Origin: Cohnella phaseoli | Lineage (GTDB): Bacteria; Bacillota; Bacilli; Paenibacillales; Paenibacillaceae | NCBI RefSeq assembly: GCF_003386235.1 | Contig: NZ_QRDZ01000006.1 | Span: forward strand, 227,007-291,006 | Direction of reading: 5' to 3' | Length of the DNA stretch: 64,000 nucleotides | Shown: positions 16,494 to 25,389 of the stretch, one piece after another | Position numbering within the stretch: position 1 is the stretch's first letter | Layout: each line of letters starts with the position of its first letter | Program-made: the position numbers and the translations under genes | Notes under the pieces: model-generated | Database searches by the model: none | The model's input: only the letters and a program-made list of their open reading frames with translations | What the model was told of the DNA's origin: nothing

Positions 16494-17276
16494 TCACGAG
16501 CCCGTGGAGCGGTATCGGCGGACGCCAAAGCTCCACAGCATTAAGCAGGGGACAATGAACAGACAGCCGGCCAGCGGAGCGAGCATATACGGAATTCCGC
16601 TGCCCTCCGTCCGACCGAGAATATATTGAAGCGGCACGTAGTTGACGAGTCCGAACGGAATAACGTAAGTGAAGAAGCGGGACACCCATTTGTGATAAAT
16701 GTTAAGCGGGTATTGCGCCATCTCGCGGCCGCCGTCCGTAAAAATGTTGCCCACCTCCAGCCCCTGAACCGTCCAGAAGCACATCGTAGCGATAAGGATG
16801 AAGATGCCGGTGAATATCATAACGCCGCTGACGATCATGAAGAGCAGCGTAACGGCCTTCATCAGCGTCCAGTCCGTCTCCACCCGGCTGATCGCCCAGA
16901 CGAGCACGACCAGGCTTTGCAACAATCTGCCGAAGCGGGTGAATTCGAATTTGGAGCCGAGCACCTGAAGCACGGTGCTGCGGGGACGAACGAGCAGCCG
17001 ATCGAAGTCGCCGTTTACGATCAGCGCGGAAAACATGTCAAAGCCCCGCGCCAGGCACTCGGCGATGGCGAACGCCATGTGAATGACGCCGAATACAAGC
17101 GCGACCTCGAAAAACGTCCAGCCCTGAATTTGCCCGAATCGCTCGAACAAAAAGTACAGCCCCGCGAATACGGAGAACGGGATAAAAAATTGACCGAACG
17201 ACAGCAGCCAGAACGATGTTCGGTACTGCATTTGGGACTTGAATAAAATAAGCAAATATTTGCCGAACAATCTCAT
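16494..17276 (-). CDS. ABC-2 family exporter permease (second membrane subunit)
   Basis: A 260-residue six-helix membrane protein of the COG4586/4587/3694 exporter type (MRLFGKYLLILFKSQMQYRTSFWLLSFGQF ..., FDMFSALIVNGDFDRLLVRPR). It is third in a minus-strand operon after an ATPase and a related permease; a Shine-Dalgarno AAGGAGG overlaps the end of the preceding gene. Substrate unknown; no co-localised biosynthesis gene. Confidence 0.85.
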   Translation of the reverse strand: MRLFGKYLLILFKSQMQYRTSFWLLSFGQFFIPFSVFAGLYFLFERFGQIQGWTFFEVALVFGVIHMAFAIAECLARGFDMFSALIVNGDFDRLLVRPRSTVLQVLGSKFEFTRFGRLLQSLVVLVWAISRVETDWTLMKAVTLLFMIVSGVMIFTGIFILIATMCFWTVQGLEVGNIFTDGGREMAQYPLNIYHKWVSRFFTYVIPFGLVNYVPLQYILGRTEGSGIPYMLAPLAGCLFIVPCLMLWSFGVRRYRSTGS

Positions 17277-17282
17277 GTCGGA

Positions 17283-18086
17283 TTAGCCTCCTTGGACGAC
17301 GACTCGTCTCAGCGCTTTGCCCATCGCGAATTTGCCTATCATCAGGAGCGCGGTCAGCCATAGCAGCTGCACCGGAATCGTGGCGAGCGCCTCGGCCGGC
17401 GGAATGTGCCCGGAATAGACGCGAAACGGAAAATCGGCCGCGAGCCGGAACGGAAGCGCATAGACGATTGTCTGCAGCCAGGACGGCATCAGCGGGACGG
17501 GAACGATCATGCCGGCGAGAAATTCTCCGGCGACACCGAACATAAGCAGCGAACCGGCCGGGGACATCGTAATGAACGTAGAAATGTAAATGAGCATGGA
17601 AACGGCGACCAGAATGAGCAGGCCGAGAACGAGAACGATTAAAAACAATAGGGCGGTAGTTGTGTCGTGAGGCAACGTCAGTCGATAGGGCGAAGGCAGC
17701 AGAAGGGCGACGGTGAGTATCGGGAAGCAGCGAAGGGCGGCGTTGGAGAGCCTCTGCGCGAGCAGCTTGGCATACCACAAGCCGTATAATCCGCTCGGCC
17801 GACAGAGCTCGTAGGCGATATTGCCCGTCGTAATCAATTGGAACAGCTCATTGTCGCGGAACCAGAGCGCGATAAAGGCCAAGAAAGCTTGCTGCAGCCA
17901 GATGTAGGTGACGACCTGCGTCAGCGAGATCGGAGGATCGGCCAGCGGCTGACTGTAGAAAGCTTGGTACACCATTATGATGATGAAGCCCCAGAAAAAT
18001 TGCGTCGCGATGCCGGCGAGGGCGGCGGATCGGTACTGGAAGCCCGTTGCGAGCTTCAGGCGGAATACGGAATAGAAAGCCCTCAT
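17283..18086 (-). CDS. ABC-2 family exporter permease (first membrane subunit)
   Basis: A 267-residue membrane protein (YRSAALAGIATQFFWGFIIIMVYQAFYS ..., LFQLITTGNIAYELCRPSGLY). It overlaps the ATPase gene by ATGA and is six bases from the next permease. The two permeases share the 'LVRPR/LCRPSG' region after the third helix, which marks this uncharacterised exporter family. With the ATPase they should form a heteromeric exporter. Confidence 0.85.
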   Translation of the reverse strand: MRAFYSVFRLKLATGFQYRSAALAGIATQFFWGFIIIMVYQAFYSQPLADPPISLTQVVTYIWLQQAFLAFIALWFRDNELFQLITTGNIAYELCRPSGLYGLWYAKLLAQRLSNAALRCFPILTVALLLPSPYRLTLPHDTTTALLFLIVLVLGLLILVAVSMLIYISTFITMSPAGSLLMFGVAGEFLAGMIVPVPLMPSWLQTIVYALPFRLAADFPFRVYSGHIPPAEALATIPVQLLWLTALLMIGKFAMGKALRRVVVQGG

Positions 18087-18907
18087 GAAATTTCGTACTC
18101 CTTGTACATGTTGACGAGCGCTTCTTCGATCGCGGAGCCGCCGCCCGTCTCTCCGCCTTCGGCCGACGCGTACTTGGCGCGCATGGCGGCCAAATCGCCG
18201 TCGTACAACAGCTTCCCTTTGCCGATTAGCAATATCCGCTGCGCCAGCGCCTCGATGTCGCTCATGTCGTGCGTGGTTAGAATGACGGTAACGCCTTTCT
18301 CCTTGTTGATCGTAGAGATGAACCGTCTGACCGCGATTTTGGATACGGCGTCAAGTCCGATCGTCGGCTCGTCCAAAAACAGAATGCCGGGTCCATGCAG
18401 CAGAGAGGCGGCGATTTCGCAGCGCATGCGCTGCCCGAGGCTGAGCTGTCTCACCGGCGTTTGCAGCAGCTCGCCAAGATCGAGCGTCTCGGTTAGCAGG
18501 TCGAGATTGCTTCTGTATTCTTGCTCCGTCACGTCGTAGATGTCGCGCAGCAACTCGAACGAATCGATGACCGGCACGTCCCACCAGAGCTGGGAGCGCT
18601 GTCCGAATACGACGCCGATGTTGCGCACGTACTTGACCCGGTCGAGCCAAGGGGTAAACCCCATGATGCTGCACGTGCCGCTGTCTGGAACGAGAATGCC
18701 GCTCATCACTTTGATCGTCGTCGATTTGCCGGCCCCGTTCGGACCGATATAACCGACGATCTCTCCTTGGCCGATCGAGAACGAAATATCGTTCAGCGCG
18801 GCTACCTCCGTATACTCTCTTCGAAACAGCGCCTTAAACGCGTTTCCGAAGCCCGAAGACCTTCGGGCCACCTTAAAGCTCTTGCTGATTCCGTTAACGG
18901 TAATCAC
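18083..18907 (-). CDS. ABC exporter ATP-binding protein
   Basis: A 274-residue ATPase. Walker A GPNGAGKSTT, Q-loop region VFGQRSQLWWD, signature LSLGQRMRCEIA, Walker B ILFLDEPTIGLD and switch TTHDM are all intact. The N-terminal stretch KSFKVARRSSGFGNAFKALFRREYTEVAAL and the GQRSQLWWD segment are typical of COG4586 ATPases. First gene of the minus-strand operon; start ATG at 18907 follows CAGGAGGAC. The 316-base interval 18908-19223 to the divergent kinase gene holds only promoter-like AT-rich sequence. Confidence 0.92.
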   Translation of the reverse strand: MITVNGISKSFKVARRSSGFGNAFKALFRREYTEVAALNDISFSIGQGEIVGYIGPNGAGKSTTIKVMSGILVPDSGTCSIMGFTPWLDRVKYVRNIGVVFGQRSQLWWDVPVIDSFELLRDIYDVTEQEYRSNLDLLTETLDLGELLQTPVRQLSLGQRMRCEIAASLLHGPGILFLDEPTIGLDAVSKIAVRRFISTINKEKGVTVILTTHDMSDIEALAQRILLIGKGKLLYDGDLAAMRAKYASAEGGETGGGSAIEEALVNMYKEYEIS

Positions 18908-19223
18908 AGTATGTCCTCCTGTATGGAATAAAAGCGAAAGGAAGAAGATACTACCATTGTCGGGGAAGCGCTGTCAAGCGTTATTTTACGTCTTAGCCAA
19001 GCTGCTTCGACGTATTAGGGCGCCGGAGGCGTTTTTTGCCTGGCGAGGCTTTTTATCCGGGTTACTGTTCATTTTTATCCCTCCATTATGAGAATGGCAA
19101 CTTATCGATATTCGCGCGGTTTTCTATAATAAGAGGGAGTACAAACTTTCGAGCGTGCGAGCCCAGCGGCTTCTCCTCCTGCTATAATGAGATCAACCTA
19201 CATGAGAGGACGGACATCGAAAG

Positions 19224-21080
19224 ATGAGTTTAAGCAAACGAATTTTCACCGCCTTCTTCGCTTTTATTATCATTCCGTTGTTCGTGTTGGGAAGCGTCTC
19301 GTATCTTGTATCGCAGAAGGTGACGGAGAAGAAGTACGCGGAGCAGACCGAGCTTACGCTCAAAGCGATCGGCCGCAACATTAACAACATGATCAAGGAA
19401 GCCAATTATTTTTCGGATTTCTGGGTAACGATGGAGGACAGCGTGGAGGTCGTTGAGCAATCGATCGATGACGGCGGCGGTAACGTCGATCCTGCCGGGG
19501 GGGAATCGTCCAAGGGGACGGATTTCTATTCTCAGCTGCTGGAGAAGGAAAGGCTGCGCAAGCGCGTGCTGCTGACGTATCCGGGCATCCACTCGCTTAC
19601 GTTGTACCGCAATGACAACAAACAGGTCAACGTCAACTTTTCGGCCAAGGACACGCCGATTCCGCGAGAGGAATTGGAGGCTCATCCCATCTATCAGGAG
19701 GTTTTGCGCAAGAACGGCGCTCCCGTATGGATCGGCCCTAACGAGGATAAGAACTTGACCGGAGACTACAATCTGTTTACGCAAATTCGCGTGCTGCTCG
19801 ACGTGGAGACAATGAAGAACAAAGGCGTGCTCGTCACGCGATTCCAGTTGAACGAGCTAAGCAAGATTTTTACCTTTTATAATAGTCAAGGGAAGATTGA
19901 TCGTCGCTTCCTGATTGTAGCGGGCAACGGCAACATTGTGTACGACAGCGAGAAAAGCCCTGAAGGGCGCCGGATTTCCGACTACGTGGATACCGAGACC
20001 CTCGATATGCACAGCTCCGTGGCGCAGAGCAAGACGCTTCCGTTCGACGAGCACAAAAGTCTCGTATCGGTTCAGGATTTGCAGCTTCAGCGGCTCGGCA
20101 TCGGCGATTGGAAGCTGGTCATGGTTACTTCCTGGCAGTATCTGTCCGGCGATATGGCGGCCGTGCTGCGCTGGACAGTCGTCATTACGTCGTTCTCGCT
20201 TGTGCTTGCGCTTGTTTTTAACCTGATTTTCGTCCGAAGAATGGTGACGTTGATCGTGCGGGTTGTCCGAGCGATGCGGCAGGTGGAGCGCGGGGATTTA
20301 TCCACGCGGGTTCCGGTCGTCGGCAACGACGAGACGACGGCGCTGTCCCGGGGCTTCAACAGCCTTGTCAAGAGAGTGTCCGAGCTGCTCGACGACGTCA
20401 CGGAGGAGCAATCGCGCAAGCGCAAGGCCGAGATGATGCTGCTGCAGGCACAGATCAAGCCTCATTTTCTGTTTAACGCATTGGAATCGATCAATATTTT
20501 GGCCGTGCAGAACGAGGGGCGCAAAGTCAGCAAAATGGTGCAGCGGCTTGCGAATATTTTTCGCATCAGCATTCAGCAGAAAGAGGAAATTACGATCGAG
20601 CAGGAGCTGCAGCATTTGATGAGCTACCTGGAAATTCAGAAATACCGCTTCGAGGAGCTGTTCGAATACGCGATTGACGTTCCCAAGGAGCTGATGGACT
20701 GCACGATTCTGAAGCTGACGCTGCAGCCGCTCGTTGAGAACAGCATTCAGCACGGGTTCGAAGGCATCGATTATATGGGGAGAATCGAAGTCCGCGCGGC
20801 AATTGAAGGACGCAATATCGCCTTCTATGTCGAGGATAATGGAATCGGCATAGCGGAGGAGCAGTTGGCGCGGTTTGCGACTAGCGGGATTACGACGCTG
20901 CAGGAAATGTACGCGGAATCACCGGAGATGGGGGAACGACGGGGTCTTGGCGTCGGCAACGTCGCGGACCGGCTGCGCATTCATTACGGGAACGGCTATG
21001 GCGTAATGCTGTGCAGCGCTCCGGGATGCGGCACGACGATCAAATGTCTAATACCTCTAGAGAGGGAGGGGCGGCGATGA
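19224..21080 (+). CDS. Sensor histidine kinase, YesM/LytS type (second system)
   Basis: A 618-residue kinase with two membrane helices (about residues 8-28 and 313-335), a large extracellular sensor between them, a HAMP domain (RVVRAMRQVERGDLSTRVPV), H-box IKPHFLFNALESIN (histidine near 414), QPLVENSIQHGF and HATPase DNGIGI. ATG 19224 lies after AGAGGACG. It overlaps the regulator gene by four bases. TATAAT at 19183-19188 region just upstream is a possible -10 but a good -35 is absent. Position next to a hexosaminidase and a sugar kinase suggests it senses amino sugars or wall fragments (inference). Confidence 0.93.
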   Translation: MSLSKRIFTAFFAFIIIPLFVLGSVSYLVSQKVTEKKYAEQTELTLKAIGRNINNMIKEANYFSDFWVTMEDSVEVVEQSIDDGGGNVDPAGGESSKGTDFYSQLLEKERLRKRVLLTYPGIHSLTLYRNDNKQVNVNFSAKDTPIPREELEAHPIYQEVLRKNGAPVWIGPNEDKNLTGDYNLFTQIRVLLDVETMKNKGVLVTRFQLNELSKIFTFYNSQGKIDRRFLIVAGNGNIVYDSEKSPEGRRISDYVDTETLDMHSSVAQSKTLPFDEHKSLVSVQDLQLQRLGIGDWKLVMVTSWQYLSGDMAAVLRWTVVITSFSLVLALVFNLIFVRRMVTLIVRVVRAMRQVERGDLSTRVPVVGNDETTALSRGFNSLVKRVSELLDDVTEEQSRKRKAEMMLLQAQIKPHFLFNALESINILAVQNEGRKVSKMVQRLANIFRISIQQKEEITIEQELQHLMSYLEIQKYRFEELFEYAIDVPKELMDCTILKLTLQPLVENSIQHGFEGIDYMGRIEVRAAIEGRNIAFYVEDNGIGIAEEQLARFATSGITTLQEMYAESPEMGERRGLGVGNVADRLRIHYGNGYGVMLCSAPGCGTTIKCLIPLEREGRR

Positions 21081-22708
21081 GGCTTAAAGCTTTGTTGATA
21101 GATGACGAGGTCAACATTTTGAAAAATCTCCAGGCCGTTATTCCTTGGGAAGAGCTGGACATTGAGCTGATCGGGACGGCTCGTAACGGAGAGCAGGCGC
21201 TGGAGCTGGCTCGGGAGCATCGTCCGCAGCTCATTATGTGCGACATTCGGATGCCGGTCATGGACGGCATCGAGTTTCTGGGCGAGCTGCGACAGTTCGA
21301 TACGTCCGCGGAAGTCATTATGATGACGGGATATCAGGATTTCAGCTATGTAAGATCGGTTATTCGTTACGAAGTGAAAGACTACATTTTGAAGCCGATC
21401 GATTACGAGGAACTGGTCGAGACGATTCGCAAGCTGGCGGACGCCGTCCGGGAGAAGAGCATGGAGCAGCGCTCGATGCAGCAGGAATGGAAGCAGGTGT
21501 TCCATCTCGCCTACGAGAAGGTACTGTACGATCAGATTACCGATCTGGGCGGGTCGGCCAGCGGGCCGATACTTAGGCTTGGAGAGCTGGAAGGCGAAAA
21601 TCTGGCGTTCGCGATGATGCTCGTAGACGTCGAAGACTATTCGAAACGAGAGAAAATTTGGGATGACAAGGAACGCAAGCTGTGGAATTTTGCCATCAAC
21701 AATATTTTGCAGGAAAACCTGACCGCGTTCGGCGTCGTACATACCGTCATTCAAGTCAGAAGCGGGGAATGGTGCGTGCTGATCGAACGCTCCGCGCCCG
21801 ATCTGTACGAGCGCGTACAATGCTTGTCGTGGGCGGAGACGCTGCGGCAAGCCGTACAGAGCTATCTCAAGCTGAGCATTCGCGTCGCGCTTCATCCGGC
21901 GGAGGTGACGCTGAAGCAGCTGTCCAAGACATATAAAAGCTTGCAAAGATCGTTGTACCTGTCGTCGACGGCTCACGAAGGCGTTATCGTGTCGGAGAGA
22001 GCTCGCGGCAGCTCCGAAACTTCGCAGCAGCTCTGGGACACGATCGAAGAAATGGTTACCGGGCTGAAGCGCTGCGACCGACGTCGCACCGAAACCGCGC
22101 TGCGCGAGCTGAACGAGAGTTTCAAATCGCTACCGGAAAATTCGTTCGAGCGAGTCGCGCCGATCGTCCATTATCTATGCATTCATCTGCTGCGAGAGAT
22201 GCGGGAGATGGAGGTGATCGGCCGGCACGAGGAGACGGAAATCTGGCGGCAGATCGATCGGCATCAAGGCATTCGCGAGACGCTGCAGGTCGTTAACCAG
22301 CTCGTCGATCAATCGCTGGAGAGCGTCATGAAGAAAAAGACGAGCGACGTGCTGATGCTGTCCGCGAAAGATTACATCGAACGAAATCTGTCCGCAGAGC
22401 TCAGCATCGACGTGTTGGCCGAATACTTGGGCATTAGCGGCAGCTATTTCAGCTTGCTGTTCAAGCAGCATTTCGGGGAGACGTTCGTCGAATACGTAAC
22501 GAAACAAAGGATGGAGATGGCCCGATCTTTGCTGGCTCTCAGCGATAAGAGCGTTACGCAGGTCGGATTGATGGTCGGCTACGCAGAGCGCCGATACTTC
22601 ACCCGGGTATTCAGCAAATACACGGGAATGCTGCCGTCGGAGTACCGCGAGCAGCAGCAAAACAAGTCCGGTGCGGATAAGCCGGCTTGGACGAATCACG
22701 AGGAATAG
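21077..22708 (+). CDS. Response regulator, YesN type (REC + AraC HTH), second system
   Basis: A 543-residue regulator: receiver domain at residues 1-120 (DDEVNIL; phospho-Asp in MCDIRMPVMDGIEFL near 55; YILKPIDYEE), a middle region, and an AraC double HTH at about 435-535 (LGISGSYFSLLFKQHFGETF ..., VGYAERRYFTRVFSKYTGMLPS). ATG 21077 overlaps the kinase stop codon (ATGA), with AGAGGGAGGGG upstream; the longer frame from 21011 is not needed. Likely activates the downstream hexosaminidase-ROK genes. Confidence 0.93.
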   Translation: MRLKALLIDDEVNILKNLQAVIPWEELDIELIGTARNGEQALELAREHRPQLIMCDIRMPVMDGIEFLGELRQFDTSAEVIMMTGYQDFSYVRSVIRYEVKDYILKPIDYEELVETIRKLADAVREKSMEQRSMQQEWKQVFHLAYEKVLYDQITDLGGSASGPILRLGELEGENLAFAMMLVDVEDYSKREKIWDDKERKLWNFAINNILQENLTAFGVVHTVIQVRSGEWCVLIERSAPDLYERVQCLSWAETLRQAVQSYLKLSIRVALHPAEVTLKQLSKTYKSLQRSLYLSSTAHEGVIVSERARGSSETSQQLWDTIEEMVTGLKRCDRRRTETALRELNESFKSLPENSFERVAPIVHYLCIHLLREMREMEVIGRHEETEIWRQIDRHQGIRETLQVVNQLVDQSLESVMKKKTSDVLMLSAKDYIERNLSAELSIDVLAEYLGISGSYFSLLFKQHFGETFVEYVTKQRMEMARSLLALSDKSVTQVGLMVGYAERRYFTRVFSKYTGMLPSEYREQQQNKSGADKPAWTNHEE

Positions 22709-22721
22709 AGGAGAGAAAGTC

Positions 22722-24317
22722 ATGACGACAAACAGAGGTTTCGGAGAGCTTTCGCTTAAGCAAAAGATCGGACAGCTGTTCATGTGCGGATTCGAAGGAA
22801 CCGAGCCGACGAAGGAGATCGGCAACCTGATTCGGGATTACGGCGTTGGAGGTATTATTTATTTTCGCCGCAATCTTAAGGACGCCGGGCAGGTTCGGGA
22901 GCTGTCGGACCGTTTGCAGCAAATCTCCGAGTATCCGCTCTTCATTGCAATAGACCAGGAGGGCGGCATGGTCGTCCGTCTGGAGGAAGGCGTAACCGTG
23001 ATGCCGGGAGGGATGGCGCAGGGCGCTGCCGACAACGAAGCGCTGACGCGCGAGGCCGCTAAGCTGTCCGGCGCGGAGCTGCGCGAAATCGGGATCAATA
23101 TGAATTTCGCCCCCTGCCTCGACGTGAACAACAATCCGCAAAATCCGGTAATCGGGGTGAGATCGTACGGAGAGGACCCAAAGCGTGTGGCGGCGCTTGG
23201 CCTGGCAGCGATTCAAGGCTATAAGGAAGGCGGCGTCGTTGCCGTCGCCAAGCATTTTCCGGGCCATGGAGACACCGCGGTCGATTCGCATTATGCTTTG
23301 CCTGTCGTTCCGCACGGCGTCGATCGGTTGAACGAGGTTGAGCTTTATCCGTTCCATTACGCGATTGAGCGCAAAGCGGATGCGATTATGACGGCGCACG
23401 TCGTATTTCCGGCCTTCGAGCCCGATTCCGCCATTCCGGCGACGCGCTCGGAGCCGATTCTAACCGGATTGCTGCGGAAGCAGTTGGGCTTCGAAGGCGT
23501 GATTGTGACGGATTGCTTGGAGATGAATGCGATTTCGGGGACGATCGGAGTCGCGCGCGGCGCAGTAGACGCGATCAAGGCCGGCGCCGATCTTATTCTG
23601 GTCAGCCACCGGGTGTCGAGGCAGACGGCTGCTCTTGAAGCGGTAATGGAAGCCGTGATGACGGGTGAAATCTCAGAGGCCCGCATCGATGAGGCGGCTC
23701 GCCGGATCTGGAACCTGAAGCAGGAGCAAGGTCTGTTCGGAGACGAGCTCCCGAAGGCGGATCGGGCAAGAGCCGCGGAGGTGCAAAGGGAGCTGTGCGA
23801 AGCCGCTGTGACCGTCGTCAAGGGAGGAGAGCGGTTGCCGCTTCCGAAGGAAGGTAAGACGGTTGTCATCTGGGCGGAGCCTCATTCCCGCACGGAGGTC
23901 ATCGAGGTTATTCCGCAGGATTGGACGCTGGGCAAAGCGCTCAGCGCAGCAGGCTACGACGTTGTAGAGGTGCGGGTGGGAACCGATCCGACGGCGGAGG
24001 AGGCGGAGGCTGCCCGCAAGGCGGTAAGCACGGGGCAGCGAGCGGTGTTCGTGTCGTACGACGCGGCGTTTTCCGAATCGCAATCCGGGCTGATCAGCGA
24101 ACTGAACGCAAGCTGCGAAGGCTCGTTCGTATGGGTTGCCTCGCGCACGCCTTACGATCTGCTGATCGCCCCGGAAGCCCCGGTATATCTGTGTACGTAC
24201 GAGAACAAACCGGCAATGGTATCGGCGCTTGCCGGCGTGTTGTCCGGAGAGCTGGCCGTCAAGGCTAGACTGCCGGTGACGATCGGAAATTACGCTCGAG
24301 CCCCGGAAGGAGACTGA
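22722..24317 (+). CDS. nagZ: Beta-N-acetylhexosaminidase, glycoside hydrolase family 3
   Basis: A 531-residue GH3 enzyme of the NagZ group. It shows FIAIDQEGG, NFAPCLDVNNNPQNPVIG, the His/Asp catalytic loop KHFPGHGDTAVDSH and the nucleophile region VIVTDCLEMNAIS. After the TIM barrel comes a C-terminal alpha/beta domain (from about 390), as in Gram-positive NagZ proteins. No signal peptide is visible, so it probably acts inside the cell, removing GlcNAc from muropeptides or chitin-type oligosaccharides. ATG 22722 follows GAGGAGAGAAAG, 13 bases after the regulator stop. Confidence 0.93.
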   Translation: MTTNRGFGELSLKQKIGQLFMCGFEGTEPTKEIGNLIRDYGVGGIIYFRRNLKDAGQVRELSDRLQQISEYPLFIAIDQEGGMVVRLEEGVTVMPGGMAQGAADNEALTREAAKLSGAELREIGINMNFAPCLDVNNNPQNPVIGVRSYGEDPKRVAALGLAAIQGYKEGGVVAVAKHFPGHGDTAVDSHYALPVVPHGVDRLNEVELYPFHYAIERKADAIMTAHVVFPAFEPDSAIPATRSEPILTGLLRKQLGFEGVIVTDCLEMNAISGTIGVARGAVDAIKAGADLILVSHRVSRQTAALEAVMEAVMTGEISEARIDEAARRIWNLKQEQGLFGDELPKADRARAAEVQRELCEAAVTVVKGGERLPLPKEGKTVVIWAEPHSRTEVIEVIPQDWTLGKALSAAGYDVVEVRVGTDPTAEEAEAARKAVSTGQRAVFVSYDAAFSESQSGLISELNASCEGSFVWVASRTPYDLLIAPEAPVYLCTYENKPAMVSALAGVLSGELAVKARLPVTIGNYARAPEGD

Positions 24318-24320
24318 TGG

Positions 24321-25292
24321 ATGAGCTGCCGGATCGGGATGGACGTTGGAGGGACGAACGTCGTGACCGGTTTGTTCGATTCCGAAGGCCGGCTCCTTCG
24401 ACGGAGCAAGGTTCGGACAATTAAGCTGAGCTCCTGCGAGCTGATTCAACAGCTAGCCGGTCAATGCAAGGAAATATTAGCTGCGGAGGGAGTCCGTGAG
24501 TCCGAACTGGAAGCGGTCGGCATCGGGCTGCCCGGATTTATTCAAAGCGAATCCGGGGTGGTGAGCTCCGCCAATCTGCCGTTTAACGACGTTCCCGTCG
24601 CAACTCGGCTGCAGCAGCTGTTGGGCGTGCCGGTTGCTGTCGAGAACGATGTGAAGATGGTCGTATACGGCGAATATTTGCATGGCGCAGGCAAAGGCTA
24701 CTCGCATGTGCTGGGTCTTACGATCGGCACCGGGATGGCTTCCGCCTGGGTGTCGGACGGGCGGCTGCACGAGGGCGCCGGCGGTCTTGCCGGAGAAATC
24801 GGGCACATCTCTTTTCCCGACATTTCTTACATGTGCGGCTGCGGCATGAAGGGGTGCCTGGAGACGGTCGCGTCCACTGCGGGCATTGCCCGCCAGGCAA
24901 GGGATGGCTTGAAAGCGGGCTGGGTCGGCTTGCTGGCGGAACGATTTCCACCGGAAATTCGCGACGAATTGACGTCGCACGACGTATGGCAGGCGTATCT
25001 TGACGGAGACGCATTCGCGGGCCAAGTGTTTCAGAGGACGGCGAACTGGTTGTCGCGTGTGCTCGTTCCATCTATTGCGCTGCTCAGTCCGGACGTTATC
25101 ATTGTCGGGGGCGGAGTGGCTGCGGCAGGCGATATCTTCTTCGATTCGCTCAGGTCGTACGTCAGCGCCAGCCTTCATCCGCTCTACAGAGAGAGACTTC
25201 GCATCGTTCCTCCATCGCTTGGCGATGACGGCGGGCTCTACGGAAGCGCGGAATTTGCGCTTAAGAGCCGTAAGATCGGTTTGCGCATCTGA
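24321..25292 (+). CDS. ROK family sugar kinase (glucokinase / N-acetylglucosamine kinase-like)
   Basis: A 323-residue kinase with the phosphate loop IGMDVGGTNVVTGLFD, catalytic-site ENDVKMVVYGE, GTGMASAWV, GEIGHIS and the ROK zinc motif CGCGMKGCLETVAS. It starts four bases after nagZ and probably phosphorylates the sugar that NagZ releases, most likely GlcNAc. ROK sequence alone does not decide between glucose and amino sugars. Confidence 0.88.
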   Translation: MSCRIGMDVGGTNVVTGLFDSEGRLLRRSKVRTIKLSSCELIQQLAGQCKEILAAEGVRESELEAVGIGLPGFIQSESGVVSSANLPFNDVPVATRLQQLLGVPVAVENDVKMVVYGEYLHGAGKGYSHVLGLTIGTGMASAWVSDGRLHEGAGGLAGEIGHISFPDISYMCGCGMKGCLETVASTAGIARQARDGLKAGWVGLLAERFPPEIRDELTSHDVWQAYLDGDAFAGQVFQRTANWLSRVLVPSIALLSPDVIIVGGGVAAAGDIFFDSLRSYVSASLHPLYRERLRIVPPSLGDDGGLYGSAEFALKSRKIGLRI

Positions 25293-25300
25293 ATTGGACA

Positions 25301-25345
25301 GCGATTTTTCCCCCGTAAAATCCGAGGGAAAAATCGTTTTTTTAT
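25301..25345 (+). terminator. Terminator after the ROK kinase
   Basis: GCGATTTTTCCC pairs with GGGAAAAATCG around a short loop and is followed by seven T. It closes the kinase/regulator/nagZ/ROK transcript. Confidence 0.88.
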
Positions 25346-25389
25346 TGTCCATGTTGTATAATTACGGGCAGGGAAGGAGGACGGGTTAC

